Counted from the first letter of the stretch, positions 1 to 13,056 are shown. The stretch is 64,000 nucleotides of DNA from Ailurus styani (GCA_002007465.1 LNAC01000335.1:1510026-1574025), one strand, 5' to 3'. A program made the numbers and translations. Notes: a model not told the origin generated them from the letters alone.

Positions 1-3000
1 AATCCCCTCTCCTTCCCACACCTGCTCTGGGTCCCTCGCCCCCTGACAGCTTCGTGACCTCCTTTCTGGCATCCCCGGAAGTCCTCTCTAAACGGGCTTA
101 TTCCCAACACAGTACGGTCAAGTTCCTGAAGCTTTTAAAACGTCCGTTGTAAAACCACCCATTTCCACCCCGCTGCTTTCCAAATCCCCTTTCTTTTCCT
201 TAGGAAAGTTTTACAAAATCATCATCCTCGTTGGCCGCATCCCTCTTAATTCTTCGCGTTCCTGGGATCTGGCTGGTGTCCCGGCGCTCCTGCAAAGTCA
301 CGGGCACCGACCACATGGCTTCCACGGTGCCAAGCACAAGGGACACGTTCCTCCCTCATCTCACTCAGCCCGTGCACGGGGACGCACCCAGTTAAACACT
401 CTTGCCTTCTGAAAACATTTGCCTGTCGTGCTTGGAAGCCGACGAACACCACCAGCCAGATGAGGACAGGCTCTTTGGTCGGAGCTCGCTCTAGCAAGGC
501 AGTCAGCCACCATCGCCTGGGTCTGGCAGAGACGCAAAGGCAGACGGGCACGTGGGAGAACTTTCTGGTGGAGCAAAAGAAGGTTCAGGGGTGCCCTGAG
601 CAGAAGCCGCTGCGGGGGGCTAACGAGCAGGTGCACACCCCGGGGGCTGGTGTTGGGGAGCACAGCTGGCTTTCTCTGGTGGGTCCTAAGTGGCAAGTGG
701 GACAAAGATAGGAAAGCTGACCGTTATGAGTTAACTCTTGGCTATTTTGCCTTCAGTGTTATGGGAGTTATTGTTGGGCTTCCTGTATTATTTACAGAGT
801 TCCGAGTCTGACTCATGGCAGGCTGCCTTACTGGGCCAGTTAGAGAGAGGGGCTGGCTTCCTTGGCAGGTCACGGAGGTTTGGAGTCAGAGTTCTATTTT
901 ATATATGGTCTGGCCACGAGCCATTTGGATATTCGGTCTCGGTGTCTTCCAGAGTCCTGTGTGCTCCCGACTGTCTTCCCCAATTCCCCCTCTCAGTGGT
1001 CTTCCCTGCCCTCCTGTAAAATAGCAAAATATCTTGTGGCTGAGTCCTGCACCCCACGTGCTCTCCTTTTCTCTCTGTCCATACCCCTTTCTCGTGGACC
1101 CTCTACAGTCCCGTACCTTTAACTGAGTTTAAGAGGTTGGCTTCCTGTAAACCTGTGTTCTCTGAGAGCTCAAAGGTTTGTTTCTGCAGCGTCTCCCCGG
1201 AGCTCCAGACCCAGACCTGCACCTGCCCGCGTCACCCGCCCGAACTGCCTCATTTCACCCAGGAAACCCTCAAGGTTACGGAGTCAGTTGTCAAACTCGG
1301 ACTCCGAGCTGCTTCCTTTGGTCTTCAGTCCTCCAGGTTCTCCGTGACCTTTGGAATTTTCATTATTTATGAATGATTAGTGATTTTGGAAGCAATTTAA
1401 GAAGATGAAAGAGAATGCCAAATAACCCCCTTGTGTCTTTGAAAGGTGAGAGACTCTCTCGCACCAACCTGCTTTGCCTCGGTGCCTCCTTGGGGACACA
1501 AAGCTGGGCCTCCGGTCTTGGGTCCTGGGGGCTCCTGGGGGCTCCAGGTGACGTTTTCTCAGATGGCGGCGGGCATGGGAAGAGGCTGGGAGGGGAGCCA
1601 AGGTTGCCTTGAAATCAGGGAGCTCATTGTTTTTTCTGTGTATCTTTAAACAGGTGCACATTTGGAAACGCTCCTTTTAATCAAAATCACAAAATGATAC
1701 CATTTTTGAGGGAATCTCATTAAAATATAGCTTCAGACCCCTCTAAAATTTTTTGTTGTTGTTTATTTGTTTGTTTTTAGTAAAAGTAAGTCTTTTGAGT
1801 CATATATCTAAGTAATGACTGTCATGGAAGGTTACACTTTCAGGGGCTCGGAAACGAACCAGGCTCTTGGTTCTTTGACACGCCACTTCCCCACCTGGCT
1901 ACCCTTTCTCCCCACTTGGATTTTGACTTCCCCAATTTTAATCGGATGCTGAAAGCCCAGTTAAAACTTCACACCCCTTGAAAGCCTTTCTAGATCCTTT
2001 AAGTCATGTGTTTCTTTCTAATTATGCCCTAACTTCAGCTGGTTTGTATCTCTACAATATTCGTGAACACTGTCTTCTATGTTCTGTGTAGACATCTGTC
2101 AACTCCTTTGCACTGTGACCTTCTCGAGGACCAGTGGGATGCCTTAGTCATCTTTGGACCAAGTTCAACACTTGTTCTGGTTCAAAATACTAAGTAGAAA
2201 ACATCCTTTGACTTGAATAACACCGAATCTTTGTTAATTTAAAATTTGTTTTCCCAGGTCTACAGGTGCTAGGTGGTGAAGAGACACGATATTGTTTAGA
2301 AGTAAAAAACTAGTGAATACATGTATCAAATCAGCCTCCTCTCTGCTTTCCTTCACTCAGAGTTGCAACGATCTCCATATCAGGTACCCGATTCATTCTT
2401 TTTGACAGCATCCACCAATCAGAACAATTGCGATGAAATTGCTTGCAAGGGAAATAGCCCCGTTAAAGAAAGCTGCTGGGACTTGGAGGCGGACAGTTAT
2501 GCGGAGGGCGGAGGAGAAGCAGAGGTGTCCAAGCAGCCTCACCAGGAGACGGGGAGGACCAGAGGGAAGAAAGAGTGGTTCTCTCCCCAGGAAACAGTGA
2601 GAAGGGCCAGGGTGGGGAGGTGGTGCTGAGTGAAGGTGTCCTAGCCTTCAGGAAAGACGGAGCATTAGGCTCTACCTTTCTAGAACACATCTGAGCTTCA
2701 GGTGAGAGCCTATCAGACCTGTGCACAATGTGCTAGGCCTTAACTACCCTACGAGACGCGAGAGTACAAAATTACAATGGCATAGAACAAATACGGTCTA
2801 AGTGTTTTTAACAGAGAAGGCTTACCTATATACTAAGTTTTGTAAAATCCTGGCTCTTATGAACCCAGATAAAAGCAGAGAAGAGGGTGCAGAGCTCCTG
2901 CTTGAAATTGGCCAGTTTCCCCGTGTGTATATATCCGTGCAGGTGACCCTTACTTCACACACTCATAGTTTATTGACGGGCTCGCGTAGTATGACTCACA

Positions 3001-4045
3001 CCCGCTCTTTGTTGAAGTACAATTTTCAAAAATTAAATCCATGACTCTCATGCAAATATAAAATGAGTATATGTCACAGATTTAATTAGCTCATTAATAA
3101 GAGAACCGGTGTGATGGTAATGCTGGTTGGAGAGAACGGGATGGAGTGGAAACCTTTACAGTAGCTGGAAGAGAGAATTCTTCCATAAGATCATTAATTT
3201 TAGGTAAAAAAAAAAAAACCACCTAAGCTTCTGTAGGGAAAACCAGCTAAAATTCTAAACTTTGGGAGTTATTTTTTTCCTCTCAGACAGGAATCATTTG
3301 TACCCACTGCACAGAGTTCATTTGGATCGCTGCCTGACAGGAACCATTTTTCTACAAGTTAGCATCAACCCTTCCAGAGTCCTAACACACCATTAGCAAT
3401 ATTAAATAGCAAGTCAAGCAAAGAAACAAAAGTACACACCTGAAGAGTCAGATAATCCTCAGGCAGATCTGGTAATCAAGTTTTAGCTTGACCCCAAGAA
3501 AGAGCAAGCTAAAATCTTTTAGCTTCTTCCCAGGTTTTGGGGAAATTTTTCTTAATACCAATTTACAAGGGGTTTTCTCTTTTTTATCTGACCAGTAAGT
3601 ATCTGGGAGACTACATATTCCTGGGAAGGGTATTCCCAGATGCATTATCTGGCTGCCCCATTGTAACAATGACTCCTGAAACTGTTCACATGATTAAAAA
3701 AAAAAAAAGAAAAAACCAGACTATGTGGGGTATGAATCTGAGTGAGAGCAGGAACTGCTCTCAGAAAGCATAGTATTGGTGAGATGTTAAAGGCTCCAGG
3801 CAGCTGCATCATTGGAGAGAATGAAACACCTGGAGATGCATTTTACTCCCACTTGGCTGATATGAGGGAGTGCAGCGTTTTCTGCTTTTTGACAATCCTG
3901 AGGCCCATATTAACACCATACCCGAAATCCATAGGCACGTTGTGCATTCTCAAGGGTCTGCCGTTTGTGCTGAGCTGCCATCATGCTTAGAACATGAATT
4001 TAATGACTTTACTTTGAACATGTTTAAAGGGAAGTGTGGAAATAG
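1..4045. other. 5' flank, mostly unique sequence
   Basis: I see no gene or clear repeat apart from short A/T runs (for example near 3206 and 3697). The stretch at about 2100-2200 is weakly reminiscent of an old L2 fragment, but too diverged to call. Open frames here are short and overlap on both strands. Confidence 0.6.
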
Positions 4046-4245
4046 TTTTTTTTTTTAAGACTTTATTGATTGGAGAGAGAGAGAGAGTGAGAAAGCGAGA
4101 GACAACATGAATGGGGAGAAGGTCAGAGGGAGAAGCAGACTCCCCATGATACTTGGAGCCTGACATGGGCCTCAATCCCGGGACTCTGGGATCATAACCT
4201 GAGCCGAAGGCAGCTGCCCAACCAACTGAGTCACTGAGGCACCCC
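4046..4245 (-). repeat. CAN-SINE (SINEC), antisense
   Basis: A T-run is followed by AAGACTTTATTGATTGGAGAG, a GA-rich stretch, GATCATAACCTGAGCCGAAGG and CACTGAGGCACCCC, which is the reverse complement of the tRNA-Lys-derived head. TGGAAATAGTTTTT before it and TGGAAATCGTTTCTT after it look like the target-site duplication. Confidence 0.92.
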
Positions 4246-4499
4246 TGGAAATCGTTTCTTAAATAATATCTGTATATAGGACTCACATTGCAGAAAGCAG
4301 ATCACATTCCTGGACACTGCAACTCTCCCAGGTTTCATAAAAGGCAGAGGCAACACAAAGATACCAAGGGAGAGTGCTCAGGATAGAAGACCCCCATGAC
4401 TGATGAGATGATCAACTCCAAAGTTTATTCTATCTCACCACTAAAACATGTTTTTCCTTTATCGCTAATGTTAGAGAAGAAAACCTTTTCCTGCACCCT

Positions 4500-4980
4500 C
4501 TTAGGCTTTGCCCCGGGGGTGTGCAAATTAAACTAACAAGATACAGATTAATAGGAGAAAAGACATACAATTCTTATTAATCTTTTATTATATATGAGAA
4601 TCCACAAAAAGGGAGTGAAACTCCACGAAGCAGTTAGACACGGAGGCTTATATCCATTTTTAACCAAGGAAAGGGGGTTTGGGCTTCGAGGGATTATACA
4701 TGGTAGGAAAGTGACTAGGAAATGGATGAGGGAAATAAATGGGAGGTGAGAGTTATTTTGGTAAGGTTTGTTTATGTGGATGCATCTCAGCACAGACTCT
4801 CTCTTCTGGTTGGTACGGGAGCAGATACACTTTCACAAGGGAAGGTAATGCTCTGATTTTAGGCAAAAAAGGGGAGAGAAGGTTCTTGCTGCATCTGTTG
4901 ATTTTCAGCTGCCGGTAGCTCAAAACAATCTTGATGTTAACGAGGAATATATTGGGGGTGGCATATCTTGATCCCCTTCA
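4500..4980. repeat. Probable old interspersed repeat, LTR-like, unclassified
   Basis: GTGCAAATTAAACTAACAAG near the left, AGGAGAAAAGACATACAATT, and GGGGTGGCATATCTTGATCC near the right resemble an old mammalian LTR-type repeat that I cannot name. No coding potential is visible. A RepeatMasker search would decide. Confidence 0.3.
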
Positions 4981-5586
4981 CGAATATTTCAGCTCCTTCA
5001 AGTACATGGGAGTGGCCTTTCTGCCTTATGACAGGAAGGATCAGTTTTGCCCCCATTGTCAGGAATCCTTTTTGAGTGTTTATTAGTGAAGTTAAATTAT
5101 GTTCTTTAATTCCACCACTTGCCAGGAAAGAGGACAGGTTCCCGGATGCTGGCCTGGTCTTTCTTAAGATTTAATTCTAATGGGCTTCTTGTTTCATGTT
5201 ACTGTTAGAATTCTACAAACTTTGTGCTTAGTATGGTGGTTTTTTTATTAGATAGGTGTGTGTGTAGTGGGGGAGTAGCACGTGACACAAAGAATAAGTG
5301 GCATGTGTTGGCTGATCCCTTGAAACGTTTCTTAGGAGGTTTTTTCTTTTTTCTTTCTTTTTTTTTTTTTCAACACCACAGAGGACACCTTGGAATGTTT
5401 CACTGAAAAAGTACCATTTAACCAAGTGCCTTTGGGAATTCCAACAGTAAAAATCATAACGCTCATTAGCTAATACTTTTATGTTCTCTTTTTTTTTGGT
5501 AGGAATGTATTTCTTTCTAAGCAACTTTAGTCAGGTATAATTGATATGAACTAAACTGCAGATTTTGAAGTGTATAATATGACAAG

Positions 5587-5781
5587 TTTTTTTTCTTTTT
5601 AAAAAAGATTTTATTTATTTGAGAGAGACAATGAGAGAGAGAGAGAACATGAGAGGGGAGAGAGTGAGAGAGAGACTCCCTGCTCAGCAGGGAGCCTGAT
5701 GTGGGACTCGATCCTGGGACTCCAGGATCATGACCTGAGCCGAAGGCACTTGCTTAACCAACTGAGCCCCCCAGGCGCCCC
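5587..5781 (-). repeat. CAN-SINE, antisense
   Basis: AAAAAAGATTTTATTTATTTG, a GA-rich stretch, CCTGCTCAGCAGGGAGCCTG and a terminal CCCAGGCGCCCC mark a reversed SINEC. The flanks TATAATATGACAAGTTTT and TATAATTTGACAGGTTTT form an imperfect target-site duplication. Confidence 0.93.
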
Positions 5782-5800
5782 TATAATTTGACAGGTTTTG

Positions 5801-5808
5801 AGATAGAT

Positions 5809-5854
<46 letters not shown>

Positions 5855-5864
5855 GATAGAGATA
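5801..5864. repeat. (GATA)n microsatellite
   Basis: About 14 tetranucleotide units, slightly interrupted at both ends. It translates as a meaningless Ile-Ser-Tyr-Leu repeat, which explains an apparent open frame on the - strand. Confidence 0.97.
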
Positions 5865-6469
5865 TTATTTTCCACATGGCACCATTTTCACAATCGAGAA
5901 AATGAACCTATATCTATCTCCCCCAGAGATATTTCTTGTTCCTTTATAAACTTTTCTGGCCATCTCTCCTTGCCATCCTCATCAGCTGACCCCCACTGAT
6001 CTACTTCCTGCCACTATAGATTGGTTTGTGTTGCATAGAGAATTTTACATAGAGTCACAAAGTATATAGTATTTTTTGCCTGGTTTCTTGTACTCTGCAT
6101 GAGTGTTTTATGATTCATCTATCTTCTTATGCTTACTTATAACACATTTATATTTATTGTTGCGTATTCTACGGTACAGATACACCCCACCTTGTGCACT
6201 GAGAGATACTTTGCCTATAGACAAATATTCATGTTGTTTTCAGTTTGGGGCTATTATAGAAAAATTTGCTATCCTCTGTCTTTTTAATTTTAGCCATTCC
6301 AGTTGGTATGGAAAGTGACTCCACTGTGAATGTTCTTTACTCTTTACATTTCCCTAATGGCCATGACACAGAGCATCTTTTCCTGTGCTAAGCAGCATTC
6401 TATCCATCTTGGGCGAAGTGTCTATTCAAATTTGTCCACTTTTTAAAAAGTTCAGGTGTTCGATTATTA

Positions 6470-7150
6470 TTCTTTTTAATGAGGTATAATTGATACGCTT
6501 TGACATTATATTAGGTTCAGATGTATAATAGAATGATTCAATATTTGTATATTGCAGAGTGATCATCACAGTAAGTCAATTTAAATCTACACCAACAGAG
6601 TTGACACAGTTTTTTTCTTGGGATATGAATTCTAAAAATTTACTTTTTTTTTTTTTTTAAGATTTATTTGTTTATTTTTCAGCAGGGAGAGGGGCAGAGG
6701 GGAAGGGAGAGAGAAAATCTCAAGCAGACTCCCTGCTGAGCGAGGAGCCTGACGCAGAGCTCGACCTGGGGCTGGATCCCACAAGCCATGAGAGCATGAC
6801 CTGAGCCAAAATCCTGAGTCAGGAGCCCAGCTGACTGAGCCACCCAGGCACCCCTTAAGATTTCCTTTCTTAGCAACTTTCCTAATATACAATACAGTAT
6901 TATTGACTATAATCATCGTGCTGTACATGACATGCCCAGGACTTATTTACTTTATAACTGAAAGTTTGTAGGTCTTGACCGTTTTTGTCCCCTCCTACCC
7001 CCACCATCCCTCACTTTTGGGATGCACCAATCTGTTCCCTGCATCGATGAACTCATTTTTTTGCTTATTTTGTTTTTAGATTCCACATAAATGAGATTGT
7101 TTGTTATTTGTGTTTCTTTGTCTGATTTATTTTATGATCCCATGGTGTCC
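6470..7150 (-). mobile_element. L1 3' UTR fragment, antisense
   Basis: GAGGTATAATTGATACGC, ATTCAATATTTGTATATTGC and AGTGATCATCACAGTAA are the reverse complement of a common L1MA-type 3' UTR, and the match continues after the SINE at 6644 through TCCACATAAATGAGATTGTT. It ends where reverse-transcriptase sequence begins out of order, so an internal deletion or a second insertion lies near 7150. Confidence 0.7.
6644..6855 (-). repeat. CAN-SINE, antisense
   Basis: T14 then AAGATTTATTTGTTTATTTT, CTCCCTGCTGAGCGAGGAGC, TGACCTGAGCCAAAATCCTG and GCCACCCAGGCACCCC. This is a reversed SINEC of an older-looking subfamily. Confidence 0.92.
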
Positions 7151-7800
7151 TCAAGGTTCATCCCTGTTTTTATTGAGGTGCGTTCCTGCTACACCCATTT
7201 TGTTGAGAGTGTTTGTCACGAATGAATGTTGAACTCCGTCAAATGTTTTTGCTACATCTCTTGGATGATTGTGTGGTTTTTTATCCATCATTTTGTTAAT
7301 GTGGCATAGCACATGGATTGATTTGCAGGTACTGAACTGTCTTGCATCCCTGGAATAAACTTCACTTGTCATGGTGTATAATCCCTTTAATGTGTTGTTC
7401 AATTTGGTTTGTTAATATTTTTTTGAGAATTTTTATGTCCATATTCATCAGGGTTATTGACTTCTAATTTTTTTTTTGACACCCTTGTCTGGTTTTGGTC
7501 AGCGGCCTTTATTTTTTGTAAAATGAATCGAAAACTGTTTCCACCTTTTTTATTTTTGGAAGAGATTGAGGATTGGCATTATACTTCTTTGAATGTTTAC
7601 TGTAATTCACCAGTGAAGCTGACTGGCCCTGGACTTTTTTGTTATTGTTGTTGGGAGGTTTTTGATACTAATTTAATCTCCTTATCAGGAATTGGTTTGT
7701 TTAAATTTTATTATCGAGTTTCAAGAGTTATTTATATGTACAAGTTTTTAAAAAATCAAATCTTTTACTTGCAAGTATCTCTGGTTCATGATTTCTATTT
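7151..7800 (-). mobile_element. L1 ORF2 reverse-transcriptase fragment, antisense, decayed
   Basis: The - strand reads FDGVQHSFVTNTLNKMGV, matching the L1 reverse-transcriptase segment FDKIQHPF...TLNKLGI. The + strand shows the familiar reversed landmarks TGTTGAACTCCGTCAAATG and CTTGCATCCCTGGAATAAAC. It is broken by stops and frameshifts and is certainly inactive. Confidence 0.75.
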
Positions 7801-8865
7801 CTGTTTTCTTAACTGAATGCTTCTTTCAAAGAGCAGACATTTTTCATCTTGATAAAATCTAATTTATTGACTTTTCTTATATATTGTGATTTTGGTGTCA
7901 TATCGAAGAAATATTTGCCTAATCCCAAGAAACAACAAATGTTGGAAGGTTGTGGAGAAAGGTTAGGGTTGGTAGGAATGCAAATTGGTGCAGCCACTTT
8001 GGAAAACAGTGTGGATGTTCCTCAAAAAATTAAAAACAGAGCTACCCTATGACCCAGAAATTGCACTACAGGGTATTTACCCCAAAGATACAGATGTAAT
8101 GAAAAGAAGGGCCGTATGCACCTCAATGTTCAGAGCAGCAATGTCCACAATAGCCAAACTGTGGAAAGAGCCAAGATGCCCTTCAAAAGATGAACAGATA
8201 AAGAAGATGTGGTCCATACATACAATGGAATATTTCTCAGTCATCAGAAAGAATAAATACCCAACTTTTGTATCAACATGGATGGAGCTGGAAGAGATGA
8301 TGCTGAGTGGAACAAGTCAGACAGAGAAAGTCAGTTATCATACGGTTTCACTTATTTGTGGAACATAAGGAATAGCATGGAGGACATTAGGAGGAGGAAG
8401 GGAAAAGTGAAGGGGGGGAAACCAGAAGGGGAGATGAACCACGAGAGACTATGGACTCCAGGAAACAAACGGAGGATTTTAGAAGGGAGGAGTATGGGGG
8501 GATGGGTTGGCTTGGTGATGGATATTAAGAAGGGCACGGATTGCATGGAGCACTGGGTATTGAATGTAAACAATGAATCTTGGAACACTGCATCAAAAAC
8601 TAATGATGTACGGTATGATGACTAACATAACATGGTAAAAAAAAAAGTATTTGCCTAGTCCAAGGTCACAAAAATTTTCTCCTATATTTTCTTCTAGAAA
8701 ATGTATTGTTTAACTTTTAAATTTAGGTCTATGGTCCATTTTGAGCTAATTTTTGTATAAACTATGAAGTATAAATGAAATTGACATAAGGATCAAATTG
8801 CTCCAACACTATTTCTTGAAAATTCTATCCTTTCTCTACTGAATTGCCTTTATGCCTCATAATGA
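7801..8865 (-). mobile_element. L1 ORF2 C-terminal fragment, antisense, split by a sense L1
   Basis: TTCAAAGAGCAGACATTTTT, ATTTGCCTAATCCCAAG and, after the nested element, ATTTGCCTAGTCCAAGGTC and GGTCCATTTTGAGCTAATTT are reversed L1 ORF2 landmarks. They belong 3' of the reverse-transcriptase block but lie on its other side here, so this is a separate or rearranged fragment. Confidence 0.6.
7922..8646 (+). mobile_element. Nested carnivore L1 3' end (ORF2 tail plus 3' UTR), sense
   Basis: The + strand reads YDPEIALQGIYPKDTD..., then WKEPRCPSKDEQIKKMW and HTMEYFSVIRKN, the ORF2 C-terminus of L1. A carnivore-type 3' UTR follows (GAACCACGAGAGACTATGGA, GGAGCACTGGGTATTGAATG) and an A-tail. ATATTTGCCTAATCCCAAG before and GTATTTGCCTAGTCCAAGG after form the target-site duplication. 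It is 5'-truncated, as most L1 copies are. One residual frame of about 127 codons is a remnant. Confidence 0.85.
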
Positions 8866-10945
8866 GCCTCCAAATCTTTACTCTTATGTCACAAGATTTT
8901 CCCGAACACAGCCAGATTCCCATCTTGAAAAATCCACCTTAAACCATCTGAGTTCACACTCCAAACCCTGTAAATATGCTTCCACAACTCCTGCATCTGA
9001 TGAGGGCTAGGATTCTGTCAAGACAGTCTTCTTGCTTGCTGCTGGAGGTTTAATCACCTTACGTGTGCTTCGCGGAGAAATTACCAACTGACAAATTCCA
9101 ATCCCATCTGATAACTTCCCTATTCCACACTGACATAATTATTAAGGAATGTGTTTGGATGGGAGGTGTTATATTTAATTGGAGGCCTTTTTGTCAGGTG
9201 TGATTTCCATAAGGAATGTTTCTATCACAACTTAAAATTTCCCGTTGTGAAAATGTCCGATAGTTTCTGAAAAGCACATTAGTCAAATTTTCACTTATAA
9301 TGATTTCATTTTTAAATTAGAATTGCTCACACTTTAATAATTAATCTGCATGTCATAGGAATATTTCTTACTTTTAATTGTTTATTCATACAAAAAGCAC
9401 TCTCGAGAAACATCCATCTGTAACATTACTACAAGAAACTATGGGACAAAAGGACCAAAACCACTACCATTCCAACCTGTCGTACTCAGGCAAACCCAAG
9501 GTAGACTACAGATTAGAGACTATGTTAGGACAGATTAAATCCCTGGGGTAGAAGTAGGTGACCTGAAATGTATTAGGTTATTAAATATGCTCTCAGGAGA
9601 TTCTTATAGTTCTTTCTATTACTAATAATATGCATTTATCTAATTATCATTATGTTACTGGCTGCGGCCATTTTCCATGAAGAGTTTTTATAAAAGACAG
9701 GTGGATTTATTTTCTCACTGGAAGTGTGCAGACTGAGGTGTATAGTGCTCCGGCGAGGACCAGAGCACCAAGGCATCCTGTCCGGGCTTGCTGGACTCTG
9801 TACCGTCTCTATCCACCAAGCGTCAGGAACCTCAGGTCTACTGGAACTGATCTGGTCCCCTCTCCCCACTGCCAACTGGCTGGTTTCTTTATTTCTTCTT
9901 GGTTCTCATGTGCTATCTCGGTCACGGCCTGGAGGATTCGTCTGTGGGGTTATTTACCATACATGTCAGGAAATCCCCCATGTGTGTTCTTCAGTCTCCA
10001 GTCATGGCATTGGCCGTGGTCTGTGTCCACTCCTTCACTGTCGCTCCTTAGCTGCTATGTCAGAAAATCCTGGCAGCTGCTGCATGGTCGGGCATAACAG
10101 TCTAGACTTGTTCCTCCTTTGGACACTTCATAATTTGAAGATTAAATGCATACTTTTTACAGATCGATTAGAAATATAGTTTTCTTCTCTGCATCTTTTA
10201 TTTGCAAGCTAGGTTTTCCAATCTTGGGCTGCAGTGTGGACTCGATCTTGTGTCTGTCGGCCATCTGCACCTGCAGTGGGGGGTGACTTTGGTCCCCAGA
10301 ACTCTCTCACGTTATCCACCCACCAAGTGGCTTCAACCACATGTTGGTTCTGTGGAATAAAATCCCGCTTTCCAACAGAAGAGTAAAGTCCCACTTTCCA
10401 AAAATCCCAGGGAAGGTGTAGCTTCCTTCCAGCCACTCATTGGCACATTACGAATTTGTAAGCCCAACTTTTCTCCTTACTGCTTAGAGATTAATTCTGC
10501 AATTCCTTCATTCTTCCAGAACCATAGTTATCCACATGAGAATTCAACAATTACTTCCTGAAGTCACTGTGACCCACATTGGATAAGAAATGTTCTCCTG
10601 AAGATTGGAAGCTCTACTTGGTGGGTGGATTTGATTTCCCGGAATCATCCAGAATATTCTCTGCTTCATTGTGCTGAGAAATAAGTCTGCGATGAGGCTG
10701 TCTGTAGTTCTGAAACACATGCATAAAAATTTCTCAAAGCTCTGTTTTTCTTGAAGTAACCTTATTGTCTTATGTTTAATTCCAATGAGTAAAATGATAT
10801 CATGTATTTAATAACCTAACATATTTCCAGCTTTAAAATCATGGGCATGCCTATGGAAAGGAACATTTCATCAGAGATGAGAATAGCAAGTATTTAGGGT
10901 GGCAGGTGTCATTTAAGGAATTTATCTGGGATGAGAGTTTGGTTA
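8866..10945. other. 5' flank without recognised elements
   Basis: I recognise no gene. An open frame of 151 codons at 9724 on the + strand overlaps another in a different frame and has no family resemblance. The stretch at 9700-10440 may hold a diverged interspersed repeat. Confidence 0.5.
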
Positions 10946-11385
10946 ACCTTTCTGTAAGGAGTCAGATGGTAAATATTTTAGGCTCCGTGGGACATATTGG
11001 ATCTGTTGTAGCTCCTGAACCGAAGTTCCACCCTTGTGGAATGAGAGCAGCCCTAGACTGTACCCAGTGACTGGGTGTGACTGTGTCTCCGTAGAACATT
11101 ATTTTTTTCAAGATTTGATTGATTGATTGATTGATTGATTGAGAGAGCATGAAAGCAGGGGAGGAGCCGAGGAAGGAGAGGGAGAGAATGTCAAGCCAAC
11201 TCCTCACTGAGCAGGGAGACCGACGCGGGACTCGATCCCAGGACCCTGGGATCATGATCTGAGCCGAAGGCAGATGCTTCACCAAATGAACCACCCAGAG
11301 TCTCCTCAGTAAAACATGATTAAATCAGGGGCAAACCAGATTTGGCCCTCAGGCCACAGTTCACTGACTTTCGCCCTAGGCAGAC
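10946..11385. repeat. Old MER-type DNA-transposon-like repeat, split by a SINE
   Basis: CTTTCTGTAAGGAGTCAGATGG, AAATATTTTAGGCTCCGTGG and, after the SINE, CAAACCAGATTTGGCCCTCA resemble a common mammalian non-autonomous repeat containing 'TTTTAGGCTTTGCGGGCC...GGATTTGGCCC'. Identification is from memory and the family name is left open. Confidence 0.5.
11103..11305 (-). repeat. CAN-SINE, antisense, with (GATT)n tail
   Basis: CAAGATTTGATTGATTGATTG replaces the usual ATTT tail. GGGATCATGATCTGAGCCGA and AACCACCCAGAGTCTCC complete a reversed SINEC. GTAGAACATTATT and AGTAAAACATGATT flank it as a diverged duplication. Confidence 0.9.
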
Positions 11386-13018
11386 ATGTGAAGTATCATG
11401 TTAATTTTTGATGCCCTCCATGACCCCCTTTTTTTAAAAATCATCCTATCTCCTCAGTACACCCTGATGTAGAGTTGCCAGATATGTGTTTAGCATCCGT
11501 ATGTCCCCCAAACTGCATGTTTCTCCAAAATTTGAATTTACGTGGGTGGGCTGTATTTTCCCTGGTAACCCTACTCCAGTGACCTTTTCTTGCCACATGT
11601 TACCCTTTCTTGGGGTTGAGGTCCTTCCCCAGATCAAAGCCGAGCATCCGAGGAGGGAGAATTTAAGGCAACATTGCCTGTCGTTCCCTTAATTGCTTTT
11701 GTTACAAGTTAGAAACAATAACGAGGAAAAAGAAACAAGGTTCTTGTCTTATGCTAAACATTAGCAAGTCTGTACTGAAACAAGAGAGATTTGGTGGGGT
11801 CAGAAGTCCATTTCCATTCCCTGAAATCCTGCCCTGCTCACAGGTACTGATTGTTTCTATATAAGGTTAATCCTGATGAAGGCTACATGGAGGGAGATAT
11901 TTCAAGAGCAGAGGTCACAAAGGACACCTGTAGGATGCTTGAAACTTTAGTGGTGACGGCATCACGGCACAGTACACGTACCTTAGAGCATTCTGCCCAC
12001 ACCGCCCTCTCGTCTTTCACACCCCAATTATTTTTGTTAATTCCGTATAAAAAAATTCAAAGAGACACTCTACTTGTCTACTCTGGTTGATTAGTAACTA
12101 AGCCGTTGTTGGAGATCCATTTGGGAAAATGTAGAAGACAGTTTGCTGATTTCACCAGATTAAGGGATTTCATAACTCATCTTAAAGGACGTTTTGCTTT
12201 GTACTCTAAGTTCAAATTACATTCCAGGCTGGCTCTGAAAGGGACAGAATTGTTTTCCAGAAGATGTTGGCAAAGTCCCGCTCGGCTGTGCGAAGTCAGT
12301 CCTCATGTTCTCTGGCGTGTGAGAGAACACTCTGTCTTTCCCCATAAACGCTGAGGGGAGGCAAATAGGCTCGGGGGGCTTCTGACGCTGAAGGTAATGA
12401 AAGGCGCCTTCATACCTCTGTTGTTCCGGGCCATTAACCTTCCCGGTAATCGAAACACATGCACGGAGCAGAGCCCTGGTCTATTTCCTGGCAGGTACGA
12501 TCACTTAAGCCTCCAAACAACGGAGTGGCTTTAGATTCCTACTTCAAGCCACCACCTTTAAATCACACCTTACAAAATCAACCACAGCCACCTCTTTAAA
12601 AAAAAAAAAGACTCTAATGATCTAATCATTTCTTTCTTCTGATTCTTGCCTGTGGATAAAAAGTATACCCAACACCGTAGAGGTGGGCATTTGTTACATA
12701 ATTCATGTAACCGATACAGTCCCTCATCCAGAAAATGTAACAACAAAAAAGAATGTCTTAAAGGCAGACCATGTGAGACCCATTTAGGATTCAAAGTCAT
12801 TTTAGACTGACAGGCAAAAATAGGATTTCATTTTCCACATACGAAGCCACTCTCTGGAAATAAAACGTTGCAAACCCAGAACGAGATGCCGAGTAACGTC
12901 ACATTATAATTACAACACAAATAAAATGAACCTAGTCTTATAAATGAACATAAAGAAAGAGTTATCATCTGTTATATCAGTGACATGGTACTTTATGTCC
13001 ACAGGCAAGAGCAGTGGG

Positions 13019-13020
<2 letters not shown>
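11386..13020. other. 5' flank without recognised elements
   Basis: This is unique-looking DNA with no supported exon. Small open frames here have no family resemblance. A short A-run lies at about 12598. Confidence 0.5.

Positions 13021-13056
<36 letters not shown>

Larger units (their letters stand above)
5521..6420 (-). mobile_element. Old L1 3'-end fragment, antisense, split by a SINE
   Basis: TCAGGTATAATTGATATGAA and later sequence such as TGCATGAGTGTTTTATGATT and CATGTTGTTTTCAGTTTGGG match the reverse complement of old mammalian L1 3' ends. A CAN-SINE at 5587 and a GATA microsatellite interrupt it. Confidence 0.6.

Noticed and set aside
7985..8625. 127- and 115-codon + frames that look protein-like
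   Set aside because: They are the decayed L1 ORF2 C-terminus and L1 3' UTR, not a host gene.
9724..10179. 151-codon + frame upstream of the gene
   Set aside because: A second frame is open over the same bases, and the Cys/Ser/Leu-rich translation has no family resemblance.
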